Of a DNA stretch of 35,403 nucleotides, positions 1 to 11,000 are shown piece by piece. The position numbers were made by a program, and so were the translations under genes. Every line of letters begins with the position of its first letter. The stretch's first letter is position 1. This stretch comes from Silene noctiflora (lineage: Eukaryota; Streptophyta; Magnoliopsida; Caryophyllales; Caryophyllaceae), in the NCBI GenBank assembly GCA_009801015.1, contig VHZZ01006357.1, positions 8,711 to 44,113 on the forward strand. Reading direction: 5' to 3'. The notes beneath the pieces are model-generated. The model was not told where the DNA came from and did no database searches. It saw only the letters and a program-made list of their open reading frames with translations.

Positions 1-392
1 ATATTGATAACTCATTTGAATAGTGAGTGTGAATAGCGAAAGTAATAGAAGTAACAACGGAAGTAGTGAAATTATCTATATTAATGTGACAGTAGCGAAA
101 GTAACAATAATTATTTAAAAATAATTATGGCGGGAGTAGTGAAAGTAACAGTAGTAATAACGAATGTAATAAAAGTAACAATATTAACAACAAATCGATT
201 TAAGTAAAATATTAATAACTGGAGTAGTGAATTTGTCTCATAATTTATTTCATCGTAATTTTAAAATATGGCATAGAAAAATATGTTAATGATAAATTTA
301 TGAGTTATGCAACTGTAATGTTGTTTTATTTAATTGAACATAAATTTTAATGCTAAATAAAGGTAACCCGGGTGGAGCCGGGTACCCATACT

Positions 393-394
<2 letters not shown>
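1..394 (+). mobile_element. 3' end of a Helitron-like element (5' part outside window)
   Basis: The stretch ends in an imperfect hairpin at 363-385 (GGTAACCCGG ... CCGGGTACC around a GTGGA loop). Six bases later come CTAG (391-394) and then T. A GC-rich hairpin a few bases before CTRR, with insertion next to T, is the known 3' terminus of plant Helitrons. The upstream 200 bases are degenerate iterations of AGTAAC/AGTAGTGAAAGTAAC-like units, as often seen in non-autonomous Helitrons. No RepHel coding sequence is visible and the 5' TC end lies before the window. The strand call rests on the hairpin preceding CTAG. Confidence 0.5.
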
Positions 395-397
<3 letters not shown>

Positions 398-431
<34 letters not shown>

Positions 432-432
432 N
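398..432. repeat. (AT)n microsatellite
   Basis: About 17 uninterrupted AT dinucleotides directly follow the Helitron terminus. The run ends at an undetermined base (N at 432), so its true length may be wrong in the assembly. Confidence 0.9.
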
Positions 433-2655
433 GACTTCTATGTAATTAAATAAATCTATACAAATTAATTATACTATATAATTTTAATCGATAGGGCTGT
501 GTGATAGATCTGAACAAGGGATTTCAATATAAATATTATATAGTTTTGGTTGAAATATAAATCTAGAGAACACCAGAATATATATAAATATTAATTATAC
601 TATTAATTAGTATAAAGAATCTTAATTATTTAACCTAGACAACTATAAAATAAATATGTTATATTTTGAAAACTATTAAAAGGGTAAAAAACATTATTCA
701 AAATTTTCCGTTTTTCAATATTTCAAAAAAATTCACATAAAATTGTTAATTGCTATTGGTATATCGAATTACATACGTATGTAAAAACCATTTTTACTTT
801 TTTTGATATGATAAATTGAATTTCTCGTGAAATTTTGATAAAGGAGCTTAATTTCACTTATTATATAAGTTATGGGGCCAAATTACTCCAATTGAAAGTT
901 ATGGGGATTAATTTCATAATTGCATATAATTATGGACTCAATCACCACTTTCACCCTTATTGTTAGCTCCACTTTACCAAAAAAAAAAAGTGAATCGTGA
1001 AGATTTTTGTTGAGAAGTGCTCTTTAAATTTCGACCTTGTTTTAAGAGTTAAGTTCATTTCATTACAAAAACATAATTTTATTGTTCTATGACAACCTAA
1101 TTAATTAACAGTCATGGCCCATGGATACACTGTTTTAAGCTTGTTTATTATAGAATATTTAACAAAATACAAAGTATGTAAAAACTAGAGTACATACGAA
1201 TGAAGTATGTGTTTTAAAACATTGCTCCTAAAAATTAGTGAGAAATCAACTTATTAGCATTGTTACTTGAATCAACCGCTCAAATTCAAGTAACATAATT
1301 GAATAATTATACATTTATACTCCATAAACACTCTAATCAAAGACGGCTTGTTGATTATCGTAAACTAGTATTAACTAATTTCCATTAAGTATGGAATAGA
1401 AAGTTATGATGCACATGCTAAATTGCTAATTCCTCATCAAAAGCTGCCTAACTAATCCCAACTTGCATGCTTTCTTATTTTAATGTTTTTGGTTTCATTA
1501 ATATTTTGCTTCAAAAGCGTTTAGATCCATCCATCGTAGGGGTTGCTACTTTGCTAGGACCATCGAATATAATAATATGGACCTATATATATATTCACCT
1601 TAACTTTTCTTTTGCATCTCTTCCGGATGAAGGACCTAAATGTAGTTCATTTAGCGGAATTTTTGACCATACAGAGAAGGATCGACTCAAATGAGTGACA
1701 TTTAGGGAGAACCATCTCATTTTCCTACGGTTTATAGGGTATTATTTTGTAGGAGTAGAAATATATTAAGCACCAAGTTTGGAAATTTGATATAAAAGAA
1801 AAAAAAGTATCAAAAGGTTAATATTGTTTTAAGTTAAAACTAATAATACTATTATAATATTATTATTATTGTAACCACTAGATTCAAAAGCATATGATGT
1901 GCATCGATCTTCCATGTGATGGTCAAGTATTGAAATGGACTATAGTGACAACATTAAACATTTCAAGGAACGCGACGTTGCAATTTGATTTGGGTGTTAT
2001 TATTTTTTAAAGCCTGAAGATTAAAATCTGAAATCATGGCCTTAGAGCTAGTATTCAAGAATTGAGTCTTAAGATTTGTGTTGGCATGAACTACACAAGA
2101 CATAAAATACATCTCGGGTTTATAAGGTGGAGCGGAAATTCATTTTATATGCTTACGAATGTGGCAGAAATGTGTATGATATGGTTGATATATGCGGACA
2201 TGACCACATAAAGAAGAATCGAATCAAAATGAGATAGTTATTGGAGAGTATAAAAGTTACATCTATTAAAAATAAAATTGATGACGACATATTCACATAT
2301 AAATGTTCCTTTGAGGATTAGCGAATAGATAAGATTACTAGCTAAAGTAAAACTCCAAAAAAAAACATGAATAAAGTTGATTGAAAACAATACAAAGTTT
2401 TTGAAATTGGAAAATATATGGTGATGAATTTGACTTAGAAGAGGAAAAAAAATATTTATGAAGGAATAATTTTCAATGGCTACACACAGAAATAGTTGTT
2501 CTAAGATTTAATATGAGAGTAATTGATTTAATGTCACGTGTTATTAAATCAGACTCTATCCTTAGTAAAAAAATATCGGTAAGCTACGATTATTTAGATT
2601 AGTTAATAATGACTTATTCTAACTTAATCAGAGGCGTTGGTTCGAACCCAGAATA
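433..2655. other. AT-rich intergenic stretch, no gene seen
   Basis: No open frame with family resemblance and no convincing RNA gene. The longest frame (1467-1694, 75 codons) has no recognisable motif, splice context or codon bias and is taken as chance. The region has many homopolymer A/T runs and looks like decayed repeat DNA. Confidence 0.6.
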
Positions 2656-2659
2656 AGGC

Positions 2660-2845
2660 CTTATTCTTTTCGGCTGAAAAGAGCTCAATTTAACTGAATA
2701 GAGCTAAACGAAGTTGAATTAAACTAAAATAAGAGTTAATTTGTGAAGAAATGAGTTACACTAAACTGACCAAGATTAAATGAAGTTGAACTAAAATGAA
2801 TAAAGCTGAAATGAAATGAATTGAAATTAAATAAAAAAGAAAAAT
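2660..2845. repeat. GAACT-rich repeat, copy 1 of a dispersed family
   Basis: The stretch begins near TTCTTTTCGGCTGAAAAGAG and continues as degenerate iterations of (AG)CTGAA(C/A)TAAA-like units, including AAGAGTTAATTTGTGAAGA. The same vocabulary recurs at 18296-18480, 24035-24150 and 30346-30665. The family has TTCTTTT/AAAAGA-type ends, like a MITE. No clear target-site duplication was found for this copy. Confidence 0.5.
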
Positions 2846-2957
2846 GTCTAAAACAATGTTAAAATTCATAACTAAAAAGTTTATCACCCAAATAATCTAA
2901 CCAGGTTTTAATACGACATAGCATTAGTCTCACGTAAAACCGTCATACACCCTCCAT

Positions 2958-2965
2958 TATAAAAT
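2958..2965 (+). promoter_or_regulatory. Candidate TATA box of the BRX-type gene
   Basis: TATAAAAT stands about 550 bases before the BRX start codon. It is followed by a leader rich in CT and CA (roughly 3000-3250) that looks like a plant 5' UTR. Two frames here (2983-3315 and 2987-3190) begin with TTG or GTG and have no family likeness. The true transcription start is not known. Confidence 0.35.
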
Positions 2966-3515
2966 GAATTTGTGAGGACAAATTGAGTGAGAGTCAGAGA
3001 GGCAGGAGCAAGACAATTAGTCGTTGCAAGGCCAAGTTACCTGGACATCTCTTTCATCAAATCTCCACATCTCATTCATTCATACACACAAGATTATACA
3101 ACATTCCATTTTCCACACTACACTCTTCCTTTCTTACACTCTGTATCATATATCAAATCATATCATTTCATAAATCAAACAAATCCATAACCAAATACTC
3201 TCATTTTCACTTCTTTTCCATATTTAACACATTCCCCAAACATACATTTCTGTATTTTCATGAAAAATCTGTAGAAATAAAGGAACAAAATCATATAATA
3301 TCATATATAATTTGATTTATTTTATTGATTTGATTAATGGGTGTATACTGAAGTTGTAATCTTTTTACTCTATTCTCTCAAATCCCAATAAGCCAAATTT
3401 TTTTAGTATTTATTCTAAATAATCAAAAAAAAGTTTGCAACTTTAGGATTAATACACATTTTATTGAGTGTTTTTAAGGGTTGTTTAGTGTTTAGTCTGT
3501 GTAGTGTGGGTAAAA

Positions 3516-6500
3516 ATGTTGACTTGTATAGCATGTACTAAGCAAATAAATGGTGGATCTTTGCCCCAACATCAAGAAGAAGATGATGGTGTTGCTACTC
3601 CTAATAAAAGACAACCTATTAAAACCCTCACTAATCAAGTGAGTTTTTTTTTTTTTTTTTTTTTGAATTGTTAATGATTGATTGCCTCTAATTTTTCATT
3701 ATTGGTGTTTTCAGTTTTGTGGAAGTATTTGATACCCATTGGTTTTTAGTTGATATGATTGTTTGTTTTATATTGCGTCATTCAGGAAGGGTCTCGCTGT
3801 GTTGTTAATACAAGGGTAAGAAGCCTTATACCACAATTTGTGGGAGGCATTGAGGCACTGGGGTAATGTCGTTGTTGTATGTGGAAAAGATAAGATTTTG
3901 AGTGTTTTGATTGCTAATTGAATGCCTAGATGAATGGAATGTGCAATTGAGATGATATGGGATACTATGCTAACCCATTTCAATTAGATGTTATACTTTA
4001 GTTGTAGTTTAAGCTTTTTTGAATGATGGTAATTGGATGATTTTTTGTTTATTAAAGGTTTAATATTGGAAAAAAGAATTGTAAATGCAAACCCATCTTA
4101 ATATTTTTAATTAGCTTTGTTGTTGGCAATTTGCGGGAGCCATTGAGGCGCTGAGGTTATGTCGTTACTGTTGACAATGTTTTGATTAAGTTTAGTGATA
4201 AAGTTAAATCACAGATTAAAGGGATGGCATTGAGTGCATCTGGGGCATATAAGAGCTGCAACTCTGCTAGCCCATCTAATTATTTTAATTAGCTTTTTTG
4301 TTGATGTTGTTTCGATTAAGCTTGGTGATAAATTAAATCACTGATTAACAGATGGCATTGTGTGCATCTAAAAGCTGCTAACCCATCTAATTGTTTTAGT
4401 TACCTTTGTAATTGGCAAAATGTTGATTAAGTTTAATGATAAATTCGTAAACAGATTAAAGGGATGGCATTGAAAGCATCTGGGGCATATAAGAGTTGCA
4501 AACCCTGTGCAAGAGGGAGTGAAGGCCGCAGGAATTGTGAAGAGTCGAATGGTGGTGGTTCACGCTCGTCTGGTAGGTTTCATTATGGGTATCAGAAGGC
4601 GGATATAACAGCGGCATCAACAGCCAGGATTTGGAGGAAAGAGTTGGATGGAAGAGTGGTGGTTAAGGGACTAGAGATGGGGATGTCGAGTAGTGGGGAG
4701 GGAACGCCGGTGTCAGTGAGTGGGAGGACGGAATCCGCTGTTTTCGTGGAGGAGGATGAGCCTAAGGAGTGGGTTGCTCAGGTTGAGCCTGGTGTGCTCA
4801 TCACTTTTGTCTCTATTCCTCAGGGTGGCAATGATCTCAAGAGCATTAAGTTCAGGTATCATTTCTTCTTAATTTTGGTTTGTTTTGTCATAGAATTTGT
4901 TTGATGATTATATATCTCTGCAGTGAGTCTTCTACGAAACTGTCTCACATGTGTATTCCTCATTTAATTATCTCATTAATTGATTTGTTCCAGGTGTGAG
5001 ACTATCTCATTTAAGAATTTGTGATATGTTGAGGAGGTTTTCATGTGATTTGGTTATAGTTTTTTTTCTTGGTTACTTGACGGAGTGAACTGAGTTTCGG
5101 GTTTTTATAAGCTTGTAATCTTGTTTATTTTTTGGTTGTTTATAGTTGTGAACAATTGTGTGTCTGAATTCAGTGTTCAGTTCTTATCTTTTGCATTGAA
5201 TTATATTTTCAGTTACTTCATGCTATATAGTATTTGTTTATTTATTTCAGCCGCGATCTTTTCAACAAACCGCAAGCTCAAAGATGGTGGGCTGGGAACT
5301 ATGACAAGGTTATGGAGCTTTATAATGTTCAAAAGCTTAATCAACAATGTGTACCTCAACCAACCACTCCAATGACTGAGGATGAGGTGAGACTTACATA
5401 AACTCGTATATTTTAGTCAATCTGGCCATGAATAAAGATTTTGGTTACGATCTTGGTGTATGTATGAATAAACCTCCAAATCTCTTATTTGAAATCTTTT
5501 CCTTTTTTTTTTTCACTCCGTATATTATGTGTGATCATATGATGTATGACCCACTTCTTTCGTCAATTTGCATTTCATCAACATCTTCATATGGTCCTTA
5601 ATTTTTGTACAAGAAAATTTATTGATGGACGCGGCGAGTATATTACATTGAGGATTGAATATAACGATAGGATCATGCCTAAGATACAGAATAACTAAAA
5701 TAGTAGCATTTTCTCAAAAAACATGTTTGTATTATGTCTACAATACATATACTTACTTGATCTTGCTATGATGATTTCTTCTATTAATTTACTGCAAGTA
5801 AAATGTTTTGAGTTTCTGAAGTCTTCACAGAACTCGAAGATTGGTTCTGCCCTGGAAAGTCCTGCAACACCATCCTTGAGCAAGGAACGGTTGCCACGGA
5901 ATTTCCATCATCCACCAACTCGACAAGACTACGAGTCATATGGACTTGCTTCAACTCCTAATCTCTCTAGCATTAGTACTTCAAAAACAGAGATATCGTC
6001 AGCTGACGTCTCAGGTAGGAGCAGCTTATCAAGAGATGAAAATCACTCGGGGGAGCTTTCTGTTGGCAATGAGAGTGATATGGAGACGGAATGGGTTGAG
6101 CAGGATGAACCAGGGATCTACATCACTATCCGAGCTTTGACTAATGGCACTCGGGAGCTTCGGCGTGTTAGATTCAGGTGAGCTTCTTTGAAGTTCATAA
6201 CTAGGATTTTTTTATATAGTGCCGACTTTTATGGCTCTGCCGCTCTGGCATTAAGTTGAGCTAGTGCTCTACTGAGCTTACCCAAGCACTAGACTTTGGT
6301 GCGTACCCGTTTGGGCAAACTCGATTATTTTTATGAAAAATCCACGCGGTTTTGGCTTAAAGTGAAGTTTTGTCAAACTACCATACTCGTACTCATAGTG
6401 TGTCAAGGTCTGGACATGGTTACGTGAAGTAATATGAAGAATTATAGAAACATAGCTTGAGGAAGGAAAGTCCAGACAAACTCAGTAACTGCAAGTCTGC

Positions 6501-6840
6501 AACAGTATCTCATAAGTCATAATCAAACTCATGATCCATTAAGCTGGTTTCTTTTACTTTATTATAAGACCAAGTTCAGACAGTTTAGTGAGACAATTTG
6601 CTTTGAGCCTTTGACCTCTTGTCGAATGGATAATAGCAGTCTTTATTTTTACGTCTATGAAAGACGTAACTCAAAATATGCATTTGTGCTTGTAACTGTT
6701 GATGTATTTAAATATGCAATGCTCTATCTGGTTGAATCTTATGTTTGATACCCCAATGCAGCCGAGAAAAGTTCGGAGAAACTCATGCGAGAGTGTGGTG
6801 GGAGGAGAACAAGGCGAGGATCCAAGAACAGTATTTGTGA
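3516..6840 (+). CDS. BRX: BREVIS RADIX family protein, five exons, 361 aa
   Basis: Exons read as 3516-3638, 4455-4855, 5251-5386, 5831-6177 and 6762-6840, all with GT/AG borders and matching phases. An exon 4 start at 5822 would also stay in frame and add three residues. The N-terminus [10 protein letters not shown] carries the paired cysteines Cys4 and Cys7, proposed palmitoylation sites for membrane binding in this family. Residues 42-59 match the conserved [18 protein letters not shown] block. The first BRX domain lies at about 146-203 ([10 protein letters not shown] ... [17 protein letters not shown]) and the second at 307-361 ([10 protein letters not shown] ... [16 protein letters not shown]), ending at the stop as usual. 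Length is close to the roughly 340-370 aa of known members. In Arabidopsis, BRX proteins are plasma-membrane-associated regulators of auxin flux and protophloem or root growth; here that role is inferred. The exact paralogue (BRX or BRX-like) is not resolved. Residue 44 is G where the family usually has D. Confidence 0.93.
3834..4173. repeat. Diverged direct repeats in BRX intron 1
   Basis: A block at 3834-3879 (AATTTGTGGGAGGCATTGAGG and on through ATGTCGTTGTTG) recurs at 4129-4173 with about 80-85% identity by eye, an offset near 295 bases. Short pieces such as GCTAACCCAT (3968-3977) and GCAAACCCATCTTAAT (4087-4102) also echo the units downstream. The intron seems to have grown by local tandem duplication. 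Confidence 0.65.
4184..4500 (+). repeat. Three tandem units carrying copies of BRX exon 2's 5' end
   Basis: Units start with GATTAAG at 4184, 4314 and 4435, spaced 130 and 121 bases. Unit A (4184-4313) keeps an intact acceptor and the exon opening: ACAG then ATTAAAGGGATGGCATTG and GGGGCATATAAGAGCTGCAA. Unit B (4314-4434) is more decayed, with CTGATTAACAGATGGCATTG and GCATCTAAAAGCTGC. Unit C runs into the real exon 2 at 4455. Units A and B continue into intron-like sequence (CCCATCTAATT...TTTTAGTT/AATTAG), so each copy spans the acceptor, part of the exon and filler. Unit A reads [16 protein letters not shown] and then meets a stop at 4291-4293. Confidence 0.8.
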
Positions 6841-8053
6841 TTGGCGTTTGCGCTGTGATTAATTTGGTCTTCATTAGAGCCATTTTCTTACTTCATAGGA
6901 GCTTCAACAGGTTAGAAAGATGAGATAAGAATGCTCAACACAAAAGAAACCTTTGATTCTCACTTTTATCTACAGACAGATCGACAAAATTAAGCTTAAC
7001 TGGTCAAGTGACTCAAGTCATTACTTGGATTCAAAACCCGTCAGCATCAGACTACCAAAGGGGGGTCTCCTTACACATAAAATCTCTCTATATATACATA
7101 TCAATCTTGTAACATAGAAGTGTAATGTTGGTCGGAGAAGTAGCAAAGTAGGTAGGGTGTTTTTGTAATGGCTTGGCGAATGAATTTCAGTTCGAGATTT
7201 TTGATATAAATTGACTTGTAAAAACTCGCAAGTACCTCTGATTCACATAGGCAATTACCAGCGGCAATGAGTCAGATTACTTACGGTTGTGACTTGTATA
7301 CTTGGAGCTTGTCCTTGTTTAAACCGTTGATATTCCGGTTCTTGGTTTAATCTCAGGGATGCTTTTGAAGACAATAGTACAATGGGTAACTATTATGTCT
7401 TGGCATTCACGGTTGATGAAAATGCATTGTTGATAGTTGATACAATGAATTAGCATGATAGTCTATAAATCATGTTGTATTGCTTACTGATTTGGCCTAA
7501 AGTGAAGGATTTGGAATAAACAATAACGGGAGATGAGGTTTAAACTATTGACTTCGTTTATGAGTATTTTAGACTCAATTACCGACCAAGGGCAGCCATT
7601 GATATTTTTACATTGAGATATGAAAAACCAGCAAAGACGTATCCTTCCGTCATAATTAAGGTCCTCTACCGTATTGACTTGTTTTAGATCCGCCAATTAT
7701 AAGTATAATAATTATTCAAAAATAAATAAACTTGGACTTTGAAAATACTATTAGACAACGTCCACAATGAAGAGAGTATTCGAAAATTTTTAGGATACCC
7801 GTTAGAAAAACCGCTTCACCTCACAAAACAACAAAAGACTTTCCGTACACCTTGGTCAGCAAGGTTGGAAAACTTGTACTTTGGCAGTTCAAAATGATGG
7901 CCATACTTTGTTCATTGTCAGAAAAAAATACCCACAAATTTCTGTCTCACTTTTGTACTCCATTCCACTTTCCTTCTTAAAATCCATAATTCTTCATAAA
8001 GTTTTCATCTTTTTCATGTTCTTGGTAGTGGATTTGTATAATTACTGTTAATT
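6841..8053. other. BRX 3' flank and GIP1-like 5' flank
   Basis: The first 200-300 bases probably hold the BRX 3' UTR; the poly(A) site is not determinable by eye. The stretch at 6990-7080 (TGGTCAAGTGACTCAAG ... TTGGATTCAAAACCCG) faintly resembles tRNA-derived A and B boxes of a plant SINE but is too diverged to call. The last 150 bases before 8054 are CT-rich (CTCCATTCCACTTTCC) and probably include the 5' UTR of the next gene. A minus-strand frame at 7484-7696 has no family likeness. Confidence 0.5.
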
Positions 8054-11000
8054 ATGGTGATAATATCAGAAAATCTTCAAAAAACTATAGATTTTATTAA
8101 AGAAATAGTGGGTAATCACTCTGATGCTGATATCTATAATGCACTTAAAGATTCTAATATGATTATTGATGAAGCTACAGCTAAACTTTTACACCAAGGT
8201 ATAATCTTTTTTAATTTTTCTGTTTATTTAATGTTTTGCAAGTATTTTTGTTGCCCATTTTTGGAAATTTATTGAAATTGTAGAATGGTTTATTAAGGTT
8301 ATGTTGTTGAAAGTAGAAGACTGTTGTTAAGTTTTCTCTTCTTTCGAGTCATTTTCATACGTTTGTTTTAAAATTTCAGTCTCGTAATTTGAACAAGCGT
8401 ACATAAATGTGGAATTTCAAGAATTAATTAAGTATTACGGAGTATGAAGTTAAAAAGGTGGTAACTTGGTGCATGTAAATATGTAATGTTGAGTATGATG
8501 TTATAATGTGTGTGGTTTAGCATCACATTGAAGAAATTGGTGTATTACGAAAGCTAGGAATGGAAATAAGGAGGGTAAGCGAAGAACTTGGGAAATGGAA
8601 ATTGCAATGCATATAAATAGAATATAAATACACTGTAAGTCTCAAATTCTCAATCATTTGTTTTAACTTTTATCAAAATACCCCTTACAATGAATAAAAA
8701 AGTAAACAATTGATTAGTAGCTAGGGGACGATTGCCATGGATCTTCTCCTTTCAACCTTCTCCTCACACATCGGCTTAAAATAATGTTTTTTTCCTTACA
8801 CAAATGTCTAGAAATTGGGTCAAATAAATGTTATTTTAATCCTGTATTAGAGGAGAAGATTGGAGAGAAGACCCAAAGGAGAAGGTAGATAGCTTTTCTC
8901 GAGGGGAGGGACCGAGGGAGTATGAATGTTTGTGGAAATTCAAAGTAATCGTCTTGAAACTAGAAATGTTTTTAAAAGTTCACAACAGTAACTTTTTGAG
9001 TTTCTAATGTTATGAGAACTTTTAATGTGAGATTGGCTAAAACAAAATCGAATGTAAGTCGAGTTTGTCAGATTAGAGAAATTCAGTGCCCTTACAAGTA
9101 CTCCCCTTGTCTCAATAATGTGTTTACCTTTTTTTTATTCTTTGTGAGGGGTATTCTAATCAAAGATAATCAAATCATAGCGAAGAAGGAGTAGCTTTTG
9201 CGGTGGCATTTCTGGGTTATTCATACAGGTTGCCTATGCAGTTGTAGTCTCTAAATGGTATAGTGATTTCAACATAGGGAGGCAAATTGAAAGATACGGA
9301 GTATGTAAATGTAGTTGAGAACATTTGCTCTTGGGTCATATGTTAGGAAAATGCAATGGAAGAAATTATCCTGTTGTTTGGAACTTTGGATAAAGCAAAA
9401 GGATGAGGGAAGGGGAGTGAAGGGGCAATGGAGGCATGGAGCAATGTCATTTTCCTTTCAAATATATCGTATTTTCAAAAAAAAAAAAATTGGTTTATGT
9501 ACGAGGATTTTCCTTCCAACTCGAATTTGAAAAATGGTTTCCTCCCTTATGCGAATCGTAGTATCCAAACAAATATAAAATTCTGTCTTAATATTGAGGG
9601 GATTCGATATACTGTGTGATAAGATTTGTCAGCTTATATTCAGTTTCTTGACCAAACCCGTGCAAATACTTATGTCAATGACTTCTCCTCTCCCATGCCA
9701 GACACCTTTCATGAAGTGAGAAAGAGAAGAGATAAGAAGAAAGAGGTAATAAACTTTTTCCTTCTAATTTGTTGCCGTTGTAAATAAGCTTTCAAGTGTT
9801 GTTAGTTCTTATTAAATCTTGTTGTGCATATCCTTCGTTTGTTGCCTATTCTAAAACTAGTGTTAGTGTGATTGTAAGAACTGTTGCCTGATTCACCATA
9901 GCAGGCCAGAGAATCAATGTTTTACAATCATTGTTAACATGTAAATGCTATTACGGTCTTAATTCTTAATGTGTTGTCATTCAAGGTTGATTGTATTCTT
10001 GGCGCTGTTGCTTATATGCTCGCCCACAAACTCCCTGCACATGGTTGAATGGGTGGAACCTTTGAACACAAAGCTTCTTTATATGTGTTCCAACTTTTTG
10101 AGTCAAGCAGGTGTAGGACGTTTGGGTCTGCACTTGCCATACGGAACAGTGTACACATCCTATATATTTGAGTAAGGAGGCAGGCAGAAAAATCTTGAAC
10201 TTGGCCCTTGGTTGAGTTACTGCGGCATTGCATTATTTCAGTTGGTTTTCCTGCAAATCCCTCCTCTTTTTCATATTTCCTTGCTCCCTTACATGTTTCT
10301 GCTATGCCCGCATGATCATCTTGTTAGTTATGGAAAATTTTGTTTCCTCACTAACCTCACTCCATTGCGTATCGTTCAGCCCTCTGCCGGACTGTCCCGT
10401 CTCTGTGCTCAGCCAATACTCACCTTTCTTTATTTGAAAATCATTTCGGGATGCTAGTTTCAATTTTCAATAATGATTCAAAGTTTTTGAATATAATTCA
10501 TGAAGTATTACATGTTTTGAACTGATTTTTTACTATTTAGATAAAAAATGTGAAGACATTATTTTGCATAATCTTTTATGTTTAACCTTGATCATTGGTT
10601 TCAGAATTCAGATGACATTGGTAAAGTTGAAACAAGGAAGCGCAACGACTATAAAGATCAAGGGCCAAGATTTTATTTTGATCGCAATGGTCAACAAGGG
10701 CACTCTGCAGGAAGGGGTACTTATGATCATCCAGCATACTAAGCCGTGCTTTTATTTTTTTTTATTTGTAAATATCACTCCAATAAAAGCAGCAACAAAC
10801 ATTTAACAACACGATTTTGGGTTGGTCAACATGGCTAACATGAACGACAATCGTATTATACAACCCTCTTACTGGAAAGTGTTGAAAGTAGTAATCACTA
10901 AAGTAGGAAGGTATTTTCGCATTTGGACTTGGTTTGTTCACTATTATGGATAATAGAATTCATTAAATGTGCAGGAATCAGCCGAGAGTTTGGTGTCGTC

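Noticed and set aside
1467-1694. 75-codon frame in the left intergenic region
   Set aside because: No domain, no splice context, and AT-rich codon content like its surroundings.
2983-3315. Two overlapping frames before the BRX gene
   Set aside because: They start with TTG and GTG and are made of Ser/His/Phe-rich translation of a CT-rich leader; no family likeness.
8735-8930. Possible MITE in GIP1-like intron 1 (CTTCTCCTTTC...GGAGAAGG, ending GGGACCGAGGGAGTA)
   Set aside because: The right end looks Stowaway-like, but no matching left terminus or duplication could be found.
10212-10457. Overlapping hydrophobic frames in intron 2 of the GIP1-like gene
   Set aside because: They lie between supported exons 2 and 3, have no family likeness and no matching splice phase.
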